Positions 22,270 through 33,850 are shown, counted from the stretch's first letter. The stretch: 64,000 nucleotides of DNA from Vandiemenella viatica (GCA_031002005.1 CM061921.1:128572036-128636035); one strand, 5' to 3'. Notes: generated by a model from the letters alone, not told the origin. Program-made: numbers and translations.

Positions 22270-23500
22270 GTGTCAGTTTTCATTACCTGGAGCAGGTCGA
22301 ATTAAGATAATTAGCAGCCCATATAAAAATGACTTATGCAGAAGCCTATGGACGTAAAAAATTTGTTTATGTTTTGTGCTACCTGCTGGCAGTCTAGCAC
22401 ACTAAGTCATTGACATTATATTTAAGTTATGTAAACAAAGTATTAACGGTAGGAAATGCAGTCCAGTATCGACTCCTTCACCATAGAAATGATTAATGGA
22501 CCATTTGGATTACAGTTGATTGTAAGAGATTATCTCCTCCTTATATCAAGATTTGTGAAAATATCTTTCAGGTGCATAAATAAAAAAACAAAAAAAGATT
22601 AAAATTAAAACAATATAAACTTTCCCTTGCTGTTGTATTTTCTAAACACAATTTAAAGTTGTTAATTTCTAATAATGTCAATTGTTTCCACCCATAAATT
22701 CCGCAGGAATCGTACGAGATCCAGAATCTGGTTTATATAATATCCCTTATTCACTGGGAAATCTTAAAACAACCAAGCACATTGGACATCTAGCAAAGTT
22801 TTCAAATAATCCTCATTTTTATTCTGATAACATGAAAATTTCACATATAAAAACCTTTTATCACTTTTTCTGAATCCAGTTTTACTGGCGCAAAATGAAA
22901 CTGGCCTGAAACAATTAAAATATTCTTAAAAAAAAATCTTAAAATAAAGCAATTTCCTCAGAAAAACCAAAATTTTGTAACAAAATGTTGATAATGTAAG
23001 AGATTTTAACATGGCAATGATTTTTATCTTTCAGGCATAATTAACACAATGATTTCAAATTAAGAAAAATCAAAATATACTATATTGTAGCCTACAAGCC
23101 AAAGTAATAATAATTTAAAAACATTCAATAAGGACTTAACACTCCTTTTGGATCAAGTCAAAATTATATATATATTATCAGTAACAATATTGTATTGAGA
23201 AATATAATATTCTCTTACTTTACATAATTAAAAAAACGAAAGCTATCATTTTATCATTAAAACTTACTCATAGTATCATCCTTATTGTATGAGTTATCTT
23301 TTTTCTGGAGATATTAATCACAAAATTGGATATGAATTAGTTAAACTATTAAAATTAATTATATGATTATTCCTTCATTCGTTTATTCTTTTTAATACTA
23401 TAAATGTATTATATGCTTTTAAAAAGACATTCAGTGCTTCTTTGGGAATATTTTATTTCTTGATTTTTAATTAAATATTACGAAGGTCATAATGCAATTA
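22270..23500. other. Intronic AT-rich stretch
   Basis: No coding or repeat signature was recognised. The short ORF at 22682-22873 has no family features. Confidence 0.5.
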
Positions 23501-23700
23501 CAGTGCCTTTGTAGCTTTATGGTTAAGGCATCTGCTGGAGGTTAAAGGGTCTTTGGTTCTAATACCTCTCATAGGCACTTAATAGACCTTCACCTCTGGC
23601 ACAGCTTGCTGTATAGGCCTAATGTGAACTTTAAGCTTCTGTTGCTCGTATTCCACGTTCAACTGTTGGTCCCATTTACCTGGTAGTATTACCGGGTTTG
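23500..23700 (+). mobile_element. Possible tRNA-derived SINE fragment
   Basis: The block TAGCTTTATGGTTAAGGCA resembles an RNA polymerase III A box region, and GGTTCTAATACC, about 35 bp further on, resembles a B box. The spacing is like that of a tRNA-derived SINE head. It belongs to neither of the two better SINE families in this window and lacks a clear tail or target-site duplication. Confidence 0.35.
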
Positions 23701-24065
23701 GTTGGGCAAGGAGGTAAGGAGATGGCCACCCTACATCCATTGCAGCCGAATAATATCCGACACATACTGCCGACCCGTCATTGTTGCTTCAACACCAAGC
23801 GAACGGGGTGATTTTATTAAATGTGTAGTGACTTACATTTTGTTAAAATAGACTTTACCTTGCCCTCACAAAATATTATGAGTGTCAGAGCCGTATTTAG
23901 GATATGCAGACCCATGGGTTGAACCTATGATGAGCGCCCTATCCAGCAAATATTTTGAAATTCCACCGCGAATTTTGTAGTCATTTTCTAACCAAAATTC
24001 TAAATTAAACATTGGAAATTTATTATTTAACTGTAGAATATTTTACTATATCGTATCTAGATATT

Positions 24066-24318
24066 TTTTTTTTTTTTTTAACTGTTAACGTCTCTTAACA
24101 GCGAGGTCTTTAGAGACGGGAAAGGATGGGGGGGGGGGGGGGGCAAGGAATCGGAAGGAATTTGGCCATGGCCTTTTGAAGGAAACATCGCGGCATTTGC
24201 CTGGAGTGATTTGGGAAACGATGGAAAACCCAAATCTGGATGCCCGGACGGGGATTCAAGCCGTCGTCCTCCCGAATGCGAGGCCAGAACGCTAACCGTT
24301 ACACCACCACTCTCGGTA
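24066..24318 (-). mobile_element. tRNA-derived SINE, family 2, minus orientation
   Basis: On the minus strand it starts with a tRNA-like head: GTGGTGTAACGGTTAGCG (A box region), then TTGAATCCCCG (B box region). The body reads CATCCAGATTTGGGTTTTCC, and it ends in an A-rich tail seen as the T-run at 24067-24079. A run of 16 or more G on the plus strand (about 24128-24143) lies in the body. Relatives of the same body are at 55685, 58468 and 59752. I recall similar SINEs from orthopteran-type genomes, but did not check. Confidence 0.82.
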
Positions 24319-24837
24319 TTATAGAATTGTTGACGTAAAATGAAAACAATTGAAAATCATTAACATTATTCAGTACAATTTATTAACATCGCTCTGAACA
24401 ATTATAGAAGAAAAAGAATGTGAAGTTGAGATTCATGTCCATATTGCCTATTTCGCAAAAGTCAATATTGAGTTTTAAAAATAAATGAATATTCACGAAA
24501 AACAAGATTCAAGAAGAACAATTATAAGGAACAAGCAACTTTTGTTTCTGTGATTCCTGTATAGGCTATGCCTAAATGCGGTCCCAACAGGAGTGATATC
24601 TCATATTCGTTTGAGAATATTCCAGTAAGACATTCAAACAATTGTCTTTATTGTACAAATTTTTAATAAATTAATCCCCGTAGACGCACTTGCAATAATT
24701 GTCCTTTCTGTAGATATTTTTATTAAAATATTTGTAGTGACTGCGTACCACCACAATGTATGATAGAGTTTGAAAAAAATACACATCAAGATCAAATAAA
24801 ATATAAAAAATGAAGGCTTGTTTATTAGGAGATCAAC

Positions 24838-25020
24838 ATGCGTATGCCACACGTCCGAATACGTCCGACTAATCCATTTCAATGGGATCTGTCCGTCACT
24901 CCGCCGTATTCGGCTGTATTCGGCCGAGCAGGTCGTTTTTAGTGGACGCGTGACAATGCCTTTACCTGTTTCGGAATTAGTCATCTTCGGCCGAATTCGG
25001 TGCCAGTGGACGACCGGCCT
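24838..25020. repeat. GC-rich block with repeated ATTCGGC palindromes
   Basis: Within an AT-rich intron this 180-bp stretch is CpG-rich. It repeats forms of CGTCCGAATACG, GTATTCGGC and TTCGGCCGAATTCGG in both orientations. It may be the end of a DNA transposon, but no terminal inverted repeat or duplication was found. Overlapping ORFs are not gene-like. Confidence 0.4.
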
Positions 25021-25632
25021 AAACTTTGTGACTCTGAGGAGCGTAGGCCTCTTCCTTCCTTCAATTTACATACACAACTGAAATACACTACACTTCTCTC
25101 ACGCACTATACGTAACAACTGGCCTATTAGCCAAACTTCGGGTTGGAGAACATTCAACAAAAAACTGTCACTTAACCTTTAACTGCAATTTATAAGGAAA
25201 AAGCATGTCGAATCTTAACTTCACCTCACGATTTTCATATTGCAACTGGGGTTGTCACCTTTTCTTGGTATATTTTTTTATTATTATTTAGTTACTTCTT
25301 ATAATATCATACTGCACACTACACGCTAAATAACTGTATACAATAACTGGCAATAAAGCACCAGAACTATGTTTCAGTACCTACTGATTCAGAGAATAAC
25401 ATTAGAAATTACTGTAAACGGGCCTGTAGGAAATCAAATTTGTTGGTTTACAACACGTTTTCATCAAACAGCGCAAACGCTCAAGCCAAAGATCAAACAA
25501 ATTTGTCAAACTTGCCTGTAGTTTCGGTTTTCACTTGGTCGCGATGTATCGCGTGCCGCAATGAATAATACATCAAAACATTTATAGCACTGTGGGTTCT
25601 ATTATCATAATTAAAAATGAACATACAGCATA

Positions 25633-26455
25633 GTGCTAATGGTTATAGCATATGCAAATTATGAATTTATTGTGGTTGATGTCGGTACAAATATCAGAGT
25701 GTCGGATGGAGGAGTAACGCGAAATTCAATATTCTGGAATTTGTTTGAAAATTATCAGTTTGAGAGGCAGAGCAATTGCCGAATACTAATAATATTATTC
25801 CGATTGTATTTGTAGAGATGAAGCCTCCAGCTGCTACCAAACTTTATGAAACCTCACAATAAACAAGTGTTAAGTGATAACAGAAGGATTTTCAACTATC
25901 GTTTACCTCGCTCTCGGCGGGCTATTGGAAACGTATTTGGCACTCTCCCAAGTCGTTTTAAAAAATTTCAAAAACCCATTAAATTATCTCCAACAAAAGC
26001 AAGAAGTGTAGTTATGGCGTGTTGTCATTTACACAATTTAATTATGAAACAAAAAAATTATATCCGACATGGAGAAGGAGACATGGAAGATGGTGAATTG
26101 GTGATATGGAGACTATTATACATGTTTTTTTTTTTATGGAAATCGGCCTGTAGCCATTCAGCCAGCACTCAATGTATTTTGTATATCGTCAATGTTAATG
26201 AATCTTTCCAAGTTTTTATGTGAACGCTCAACTTGTAGGACAACACAGGACACACACAACACAAACTTAACCTAAACACCCATGCCCTCGGCCGGACTCG
26301 AACCGGCGACCATCGTATACATGGTTCTTGGATGAATGTGCCAAACCAGATGCTAAATACTGAATGTACGCGAGCTCGAAAAAGTGCCACACTAGCAAAA
26401 CAAGTGGGAGATGATTTCTGTGAATATTTTAATACAACGGGTGCTATACCATGGT
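25633..26455 (+). pseudogene. Harbinger (HARBI1-like) transposase relic
   Basis: The first piece reads FIVVDVGTNIRVSDGGVTRNS (DDE nuclease region with the middle aspartate). After a frameshift near 25810 a DEA reading marks the place of the catalytic glutamate. The frame at 25846-26105 gives RRIFNYRLPRSRRAIGNVFG and VVMACCHLHNLI, a typical conserved block of the HARBI1/DDE_Tnp_4 family. A SINE splits the frame at 26125-26315. Beyond it the C-terminal segment ends FCEYFNTTGAIPW before a stop at about 26455. The N-terminal part and about half the nuclease are missing, so it cannot cut DNA. Confidence 0.87.
26125..26315 (-). mobile_element. tRNA-derived SINE, family 1, with exact duplication
   Basis: On the minus strand a B box (GGTTCGAGTCC) sits near the 26300 side and the poly(A) tail appears as a T-run at 26125-26135. 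The 3' body GCTGGCTGAATGGC matches the copy at 47856-48109. It is flanked by identical TATACATG at 26117-26124 and 26316-26323. It is inserted in the Harbinger transposase coding region and lacks the A-box half, so it is a shortened copy. Confidence 0.87.
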
Positions 26456-26539
26456 AAAACAAATGTTTTTTATAAATATATACGATGTACTCATTTGTTT
26501 TGTAAAAATTGCAATAAACATTTTCTACTGTTTGTTTAT

Positions 26540-26805
26540 CTGTTTATTGACTGAACTCCAATTCTTTGAAGTACCATAATGAAGGTACAGTACGTATAGA
26601 TCACCAGTATCATCAGAACCGGAATGCATGGACTTCTTCACTTTATTATATTCGCGCTGGAAACTTGTTCGTAGAATTTTAATGGTTTTTTCACTTCAGT
26701 AGTGTTCGGACAACACATTTTCAATAGATCAAGCATTTTTTTTAACGCCACACGTCTCTTATTCTTTTCTAAATATTCTTTAGATTTTATTTCCATAGCA
26801 CCTCC
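26540..26805 (-). pseudogene. Harbinger accessory ORF relic with MADF domain
   Basis: On the minus strand a start-like ATG near 26803 opens MEIKSKEYLEKNKRRVALKK. After a frame change the sequence reads LRTSFQREYNKVKKSMHSGS and YVLYLHYGTSKNW. This matches the pattern of MADF/SANT-type DNA-binding proteins, where a helix with REYNKVK is followed by an LWYF-like motif. Harbinger elements usually carry such a protein, which helps transposase reach the nucleus and bind the ends. Opposite orientation to the transposase fits the family. One frameshift and later breaks make it non-functional. Confidence 0.65.
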
Positions 26806-27049
26806 AAATCGTGATATTTGGAGATGTACTGAAAATGAATTTTAATCTGATATAGGCCATATTTCGGCAGTTGTTGAACTATAATTTTATAAATAATTGT
26901 GTCAAAAACAACTGTTTTGGTGAATTTTGTTTTTATTTGATTCTCCATACGCGTTGCGCCCTTGTGGTGTCGTTATTCAACTAGTTGTTTGCATGCTGCA
27001 CTTGTTATAATGAATATTTTCTATTGATATACACATGTGTGTTAGCATG

Positions 27050-27880
27050 GTTTTTTTTTTTTTTTTTTTTTTTTTAACCAGATCCTTACAGTAGTGCCAA
27101 CTTAGTTTCTGTTGCTTGTACATTCTATTAAATTATTTCTCTGTTTCTGTGTTTAAGTTACTGTTTGTGATTATTGTATGAGTGACTGTATTCCTGTTCT
27201 TGTTTTGAGGTTGTTTTTAGTGTGTTATATACTTTTTTATTGGTTAAATTTGTGAATTCATTTATTGTTTTTACCATTGCTATCGATTTGTGTATATGAT
27301 AGCTTGCCTGAAATATTAGCAGATGATTTTTGTAGTTGTTAATTTGTAATAATTTCATGTCTGTCTTTATGTTGGTAGGAGGGTGGTTATAGTCTAATAA
27401 ATGTTTGTCAAATGAGGAGTGATTTGTGCATGTTATTGCTCTGATATATTCCTTATATCTTATATTGAAGTTTCTGGATGTCTGTCCTATGTATATAGCT
27501 TGGCACTGTTGGCATGTTAGTTGGTATATTCCTGCTTGTTGGTACAAGGCACTTTCAGTGTTGGAGTTTAGATGCTTGTGTAGTGTGTTATTTGGCCTGA
27601 AAGCAGTTCGTATTCCTTGTTTATAGGATATGTTGCTAATCCTATGTGTGTTTTTATTATTGTAAGTCATGGTATACCATTGTTTCTTGGTTTGGTTCAG
27701 TGTGCTGGTGTATTGTATCCTAGGTGGTATTTGTTTGTTTGTATTGTTTTTTCTTTTGTTGTTGAGCTGTTCAATAAGTTTTTCTGCATCTAAATTATGT
27801 CCGTTCAGCACATTATCCTCCATGCTGTCGTCACTTGGTGACACGTTCTCCATGGTTACTAGGCGATAAGTGGAATAATC
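27050..27880 (-). mobile_element. Penelope-like element 3' fragment with GIY-YIG nuclease
   Basis: A 231-residue open frame (27853 to 27158, minus) carries AGIYQLTCQQCQAIYIGQTS followed by RNFNIRYKEYI, the core of the GIY-YIG endonuclease found at the C-terminus of Penelope-like retroelements. FDKHLLDYNH, consistent with the later H...H motif, follows. The reverse-transcriptase part is absent, so it is 5'-truncated. A T-run at about 27053-27076 on the plus strand would be a poly(A) tail after the coding end. The open frame suggests fairly recent insertion into the Harbinger element. Confidence 0.88.
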
Positions 27881-28032
27881 TTTAACTTATTTGAAAAACA
27901 CGCCGTCAATAAAAATTTCCGTCAAACACGTTGACTGTTTAACAAACCCGTCAAACAATGCCGCAAACACTCAACTAATTTGACTAACGCGTAAAATTCG
28001 ACAAACAAGTTCATCGCCTACAGGCCGCTTAA

Positions 28033-29050
28033 CTTCAGATTCTAATTGCAAGAGATTGCATCTTCTCCTGTCCGATACTTGGAACTATCAAAGACCATTC
28101 CAAAACTATCGTATTTCCTTAATATCATTTATTACACATTCAGCAGGTTTCCATACAGTAACAAAGAAAAGAGAACACATGATCAGCATACAGAATGCAA
28201 ACTTTCCAAATACTTCTCCGATTAATTTTATTTCGTAGTATGATTAAAATAAAGAGCAGGACAAGTGGAGGCTGAAATCACCAAGCACTAGAAAATCTGA
28301 ACTCGAGTCCAGTGCGCAGCAAGTCACCATCAGTCTTAGTTTTATGCTTTGCATTTCCACTTGCATTTTGCACCAGCCGTAGAACTACTAAGGTTTTTAC
28401 TACCTTTCCAGGTCGTCAAAGAACCAATAACAAACGTATATTCAATGAAAACTATAGTTCTGTTGGCATTACCCGTTGTATTATTACGAGCTGAGAAATA
28501 CAGTTGCCCGCTTGTTTCGTTTGTCGTTAAACTTGTAAAATATCTTCCAAGTTTTGAAGTTTTGAGTCAATAACACGATTTTACTTTGTATACATATATA
28601 AAAAAAAAAATTAAATGTTTAAAGCAGTTTGTGAAACTGAAGCGGAGAGTTTATCTTTTTACCAACGCCAGGCTCTCACTTTCCCATTGGTTTGATTGAG
28701 TACTTCTTGTATGGATTCGTCATGGTTCGCTCTTGTAGGTAGAAAGTGAAACTACTTTCGGGGATCCTTATTCGATTTCTTATTCTATCTCAGCGACGGA
28801 ACGGAGAAAGCTTCCTCCGTTCTTAATTAGATCCCGCGCTAAAGAAAATGTCGAGAAATGAGCAACATTTCTTTCTGGATGGATAGAAAACATAGGCATC
28901 TATAGTTTCCGGTTATCACAGCTAAATATTGTTTGCACAGATTTTCCAGGTACTCAAACGTAATCATTCCTAAGAATGACACCGTTTATAACGCCATACT
29001 TTCCACCAATTTTTCTTCTTGAGTGTATATTAATATTCATTTTATTTACC
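28033..29050. other. Intronic stretch without recognised feature
   Basis: Several ORFs of about 60 to 75 codons occur, but none has family features. No terminal repeats were noticed. Confidence 0.45.
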
Positions 29051-29508
29051 ATTAATCAATACAGTCTTGAAATAGGCTTCCTATACACATACGATTTAAT
29101 TATCATGTTAATACAATTAATCATATAATATTAACAATGTTAGAAATTTAGATTATATCAAATAATTCCTCAGCTTTATATGGACATATTGCAGTAATAA
29201 ATTCCTTAGGGCTAATTATGAATTTATTTAGGGGCTTTATTCTGAGATAATTAGGCAGATGGTTGAAGACTCTGATTCCCATTAACTTAAAACAATTTTT
29301 AGTTTTGCTAAGCGACCAATATTCAGTTCTTATATTTCACATCCCAGAGATCTTTCCTTAGCAGGCAGGGTACCATGAAACAAGATTGATAATTAAATAA
29401 ATAAAGTAAATGTGTTTATCTCTAGTGTTATAATCACGTACATCAATATGACTTTTAAAAAGATGTGGATTTTTCTTAACACAAAGTAAACATTGATAGA
29501 TATATAAG
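29050..29508 (-). mobile_element. LINE C, C-terminal coding end and 3' region
   Basis: On the minus strand, broken frames resemble the very C-terminus of CR1/Jockey-type ORF2: SKTKN-like residues, then a segment like WESESSTICLIISE near 29260. The sequence around 29330-29400 resembles the 3' UTR of LINE B at 8290-8330: both share CACATCCCAGAG and ATGAAACAAGATT. This is the distal part of the LINE at 31845-33850, separated by a hAT insertion. Confidence 0.7.
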
Positions 29509-30143
29509 CATAGCTGGATAGAAAACCCATAATTTGTTAATCGTTAATTAACAAAGTTAACCAAACTGCAAAAATTTAACTTTGAAGTTAACCTAAATAA
29601 TCATTAACGGTCTTCTTAACTTATGTTAAATTGAACTACCGTTAACTTTAGTCCGTTAAATTCGTAGTTGAAGTCATTTGGTTTGTTTAAATTGCGCGCC
29701 ATGCCACACTCTTAGTTCGGCGAGTGGGATGGGGAACGAGTTAGGTAATACGAAATGAGAGTGCAAGTGAGATGCATATAAAACTCTTATGCTAGGCTTG
29801 GCGTGGATGCGATCAGGAATGCTAGAGTTTTGGAACATCTGTATTTTACTTCTGCAAACCTGCACTCACTACTCGTTTGAAATTCGATCGGTGATTGATT
29901 TTGATATATTTATAACATAACGTTATTATTGCTATGAAAATGTCAATTTTTAGTTGGCATTGGTTTGGTGTTCATTAGTGAAATAAATTAAACTGACATT
30001 CGTTACGCGATTACTTCATGGAAACTGAAGATCTTGAATCCGTTATAGGAAGCAGCAACGCTAGCAATAGCAAGGAGAATATTAAAAATCATTGACCACA
30101 TTTATGTAATTATGTTGCATTCAAGTCAAGACTGGGAGAACAG

Positions 30144-30401
30144 TTGAATTACGAATGCAAACTGTGTTTGCACAAACTTTCTACAGTCAAGGCTCACGTG
30201 TCTAGCTTTAATAATCTTAAACAATATATAAAGAAGATACATATACACAAATATGAAAAGTTTGAAGAAAAAGTAAAAGCAGGGCAAACTCGTGATAAAA
30301 AGAAAAATAATTCTTCAAGTACTGTGGCTTCTTTTGATGTAAACAGCAGCAGAATTGGTTTGCTTTCATCTCCATCTGCTAATAAAAGTGTACTTCAATG
30401 A
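30144..30401 (+). pseudogene. hAT transposase N-terminus, BED zinc finger
   Basis: The open frame gives CKLCLHKLS with paired cysteines, a spacer, and HIHKYEKFEEK. This arrangement C-x2-C...H-x(3-5)-H fits a BED finger. Downstream codons near 30410-30500 give fragments (for example PFRLGHDST) of the next hAT region, with stops. Without a catalytic domain it is a relic. A domesticated host gene is unlikely because of the surrounding decay and the clear transposon ends. Confidence 0.75.
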
Positions 30402-30664
30402 AACCTTTGGCATCATAGCTACTGGTACCAGCGTTTCCAAGCAGGTGTGGACGGATTTATTGTAAGCCTTTCCGTTTGGGACATGATTCCACTAAACGTT
30501 GAAGAAACCGATACGTTTGAGAAGTAGGTTAAAGCGTTAAACTGCAGTAAAAACTCAATTTCGAGAAAGACATTGGGTAGACGTAACAATGATTCACATC
30601 ACACATCACAGAAAACCTTAGTATTGCTTGTAGTAAAACATATTGTAATTCGTAATCATCATTA

Positions 30665-31716
30665 CTATTTTTGGATATGATCAAACATTATGAATTTTCT
30701 AGATGAGAATAATTTGCTTGCAACAAATCAACACAGAAGAAAAGATCATGTGAAACACAGCTGGCCCTATTTACACACGACGTAATGAAAGTTATTGATG
30801 CAGGTTCACAAGTAGACGCAATTTTTTTTTAGATTCTCTGAAAGCCTTTGACTCTGACACACAAGCGCCTTTTAGCGAAACTACGAGCGTACGGTATATC
30901 AGTTCAGCTTTGTGAATGGATAATGGATTTTCTAACTGGTCGATCGCAGTATGTCGTCGTTGAAGGAGAAAGTTCTTCTAATCTAGATGTTATATCGGGT
31001 GTACCTCAAGGAAGTGTAACAGGACCACTTCTTTTCTTAATTTTTATAAACGATCTCGGAGACAAAGTGGAAAGCGTTTTTAAATTGTTTGCTGATGATG
31101 CGGTTATTTACAGGAAAGTAAGGAATTTGGCTGATTGCTTAGAAATTCAGCATTATCTGGATGTTATTTTGGCACGGTGCGTTGAGTGGCAACTTACAAT
31201 AAATTGTAAAAAGTGCAAGACAATGAGAATAACTAACAAAAAGAATCCAATTGTTCAGAAATACGAGCTAAACATTTAAGTTATTGATATGGTCATTTCT
31301 ATGAAATATTTGGCAGTAACAGTACAGAGAAGAGCCGCTTGATTCATGACCGCTTGATTCATGACCACTTGCTACAGTCCTTATGAAAGCGTCACAGAAC
31401 TGATTAGTAGACTAGGCTGGGAGTCTCTGGTAGATAGACGACTCAAGTTTCGTTTAAACTTATTGGTAAACATGTGCACTCCCACTTTCACTAACGAGTG
31501 TAGTGAAATACTTCGTCCACCAACTTATTTGAGTCGGAATGACAGAATAGATGAGATTAGAGAAATAGGGTGCCGCACTGATTCTTATATGAATTATTTT
31601 TTCCCTCGTACCATTAGGGATTGGAATGTACAACAAAGAGATTAGCTTTGGTAATGAGCACCCTCTGCCAACCACAATTTTGTGAATTGCAGAGTATATT
31701 TGTAGATATAGATGGA
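30665..31716 (+). mobile_element. LINE A fragment with internal deletion, inside the hAT element
   Basis: A 143-codon open frame at 30848-31279 reads THKRLLAKLRAYGISVQLC, SGVPQGSVTGPLLFLIFINDL and an intact catalytic box FADDAVIYRK. Upstream pieces include LALFTHDVMKVIDAGSQVDA. At about 31318 the sequence jumps from the KYLAVTVQ region straight to RRAA, deleting the palm-thumb linker and part of the thumb. The frame at 31361-31645 continues with TTCYSPYESVTELISRLGW and FFPRTIRDWNV. The 3' end near 31716 reads GCAGAGTATATTTGTAGATA. It is 5'-truncated, and its sequence is closer to an open frame than the LINE A copy at 7.4-12.5 kb. Confidence 0.87.
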
Positions 31717-31844
31717 TGGTTAACTGTTAACGGTTAACTTTTACGTGCGTTAAATTTGCAAAAAATGTAATGCTTTAACAATTATGGAAGTTAACTTTTT
31801 AAGTAGCGGATTAACGATTAACGAAGTTAACTTATGTATATAAG

Positions 31845-33850
31845 CCAGGTACTTTCATAATTCCTAACTTTAAGAACAATTCCTTACAATTGGTGTGTGG
31901 ATAATGCTCCACATATTAGACGAACTGCTTATTTTTTTGTAAGTCAAAAAGACACTGTCAGTATGGACTACTTCCCCAAACGATAGTTCCATAAGACAGG
32001 TAGGAATGGACATAACCAGAGTAGTACATCAGTTGTCACCTTTAAATCTCCTAATCATGAAAATCCCTTTTCCGACTTTATTTGATTTTAATTCAATATG
32101 CCTCTGCCATTTAAAATTTTACTGTCCAATTATACCCAAGAATTTCATAGTATTACAGGTAGAGTTTCTTTTTAAGGATACATCAAGGTTGTGTGTTTCT
32201 TCTATGTTAAGAGATAGCTTGTTGGTGTTACACTTATCTATAATCAGATTTAACTTAGATGAGAATATTTCAATATTCGAAGTTATAGCGGAACTTACTT
32301 TTCCACACAAATAGTCAATATACTTATAACATTTGGAGTTCCCATTTTCAATAATAGGTAATAGATCATTGATATAAAGAATAAACAGCAGGGGGCCATG
32401 CATAGATCCCTGCGGAACATAATGTCCTGCCTCCCTAAGATTAGATATATTGTTATTGAATGAGACAACTTGTGATCTATTACTTATATATGAATTGCTT
32501 AACTTGACTGCCTTATCATGAAAACCAAAGTGTTTAAGTTTCAATAAGAAAATTTCATGAGAGATACTATCAAATGCATTGAACAGATCAAAAAACTTTG
32601 CATCAACTTTAAGTTTATCTTCAAGGTCCTCAAGACTGTCCCATATAATAGTTGTAATTGCATCACATATTAACCTATGTTTCCTTAAAACAAATTCGTT
32701 GTTGGAGAGCAGATTATTTAGTTCAAGGTATTTGTAGATTTGGAGACTGATGAGCTTTTCAATAACCTTTGACATAATCAGGACAAGGGATATTGACCTA
32801 TAATAATAGAAGAATTTTTTATCACCTTTTTTATAACCCGATATCACGTTAAACACCTTCAGCTGTTCTGGAAAAATTCCACAATCAAAGCAGCCGTTTA
32901 GAACCTCCATCATCACTTCTGATATAAAGTAGCTACTAAGCTTGACAATTTCTGAGTTCAGGTTATAGGCATCCATTGACTCACTATTTCGTAAGGACAT
33001 AACTGCAGTATGTACTTCCTGTACAGAAACTGATTTCAAATAGAATTTTTATCAGCACATTTGACTTTGGACAGATAATACTTCGCTTTGTTTTGACCAA
33101 CTGCTATTTTCTTAACTCGTTCACTAATACCATCAATAAGGTAGTTATTGAATTCCTCAGCTGTTAAAGTAGCTGTTCCATCCTGTTACTATTTCTACTT
33201 GTGGGAAGACTACTTTATTTTCCAGATAGCATTCGGTTTTTTTGGACATCTTTCGCGATTAAAATTTAGTTTAGCTCCTCTGATTTCATCTTTTTACATA
33301 AATTTGATTTGTTTATACTTAGTTTTTATATCCACTGTATGACATTGTTTGGATATAAGTGGTACTTAGCTCACATATTTTTTTTTTAATTCCAATAACT
33401 TAGGAGTGAAAAATTTGTTTACTTTGTCATGTTTACAACTTTTAATGCGAAGGAGAAATTAAAGAAAGCCGAGAATTTATCAAGAATGTTAATCTGAGAG
33501 TGAATGAGCAGAAAAAGTCTGCTATATTTTTGTTATTAATCTGTCTATACTGAATAGTTGGTCTAATCTGCTTGGAAGTTTTTCTGAATTCAATAAAAGT
33601 GATGAGAGAATAACGTAGTAATCATTTAATACAGTCTGTATGATCGAGGCTTGGATTCTTGAGTAATGGAAAGTAGTCACAATATTGTCAATATACGTCC
33701 CTTCGTTAACATTCCGTGGATGCATAACAACATTTTTTAAAAGAACATTTGGGCCATAGCCAGTAAAAAGACTGCACAGGTACCTACGAGTATATTTGGC
33801 CCACTTAAATTAAATTCCAGAGAAATGGAATATTTTCGGATGTTTGATAC
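31845..33850 (-). mobile_element. LINE C, endonuclease end and reverse transcriptase
   Basis: A 306-residue open frame (33039 to 32119, minus) covers RT domains 0 to 7: SLRNSESMDAYNLNSEIV, RSISLVLIMSKVIEKLI, FFDLFNAFDSISHEIFLLKLKHFGFH, YVPQGSMHGPLLFILYINDLL. The catalytic box reads YIDY where YADD/FADD is expected, so polymerase activity is lost. Upstream (33522-33725) CIDN-like YIDNIVTTF marks the end of an APE endonuclease. It is truncated at the 5' end near 33850. The 3' part continues past the hAT insertion at 29508. It appears to be a CR1/Jockey-type element distinct from LINE A and B. Confidence 0.85.

Larger units (their letters stand above)
25418..28029. mobile_element. PIF/Harbinger transposon, decayed and invaded
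   Basis: The ends are inverted repeats: left ACGGGCCTGTAGGAAATCAA and, reverse-complemented, right AGCGGCCTGTAGGCGATGAA. They are flanked by TAA at 25415-25417 and TAA at 28030-28032, the three-base TWA duplication of this superfamily. Inside lie a HARBI1-type transposase relic on the plus strand and a MADF-domain ORF relic on the minus strand, the two-gene plan of Harbinger elements. A SINE (26125-26315) and a Penelope-like fragment (about 27050-27880) were inserted later. The transposase is frameshifted, so the copy is inactive. Confidence 0.88.
29509..31836 (+). mobile_element. hAT transposon, decayed, with exact 8-bp duplication
   Basis: Identical TATATAAG flanks at 29501-29508 and 31837-31844 mark a hAT insertion. 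Both ends carry subterminal arrays of GTTAA/TTAAC: TTTGTTAATCGTTAAT near the left end and its counterpart in reverse complement near 31825. Inside, at 30144-30400, a BED-type zinc finger reads YECKLCLHKLS followed by NLKQYIKKIHIH, the N-terminal DNA-binding module of hAT transposases. Only fragments follow before a LINE A insertion (about 30665-31716) replaces or displaces the dimerisation/catalytic part. It lies inside LINE C, whose sequence continues on both sides. Confidence 0.88.

Noticed and set aside
26281..26320. tRNA gene suggested by GGTTCGAGTCC on the minus strand
   Set aside because: It is the B box of a SINE with a poly(A) tail and target-site duplication.
30144..30401. Domesticated zinc-finger host gene
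   Set aside because: The BED finger sits between hAT ends with an exact 8-bp duplication and is followed by stops.
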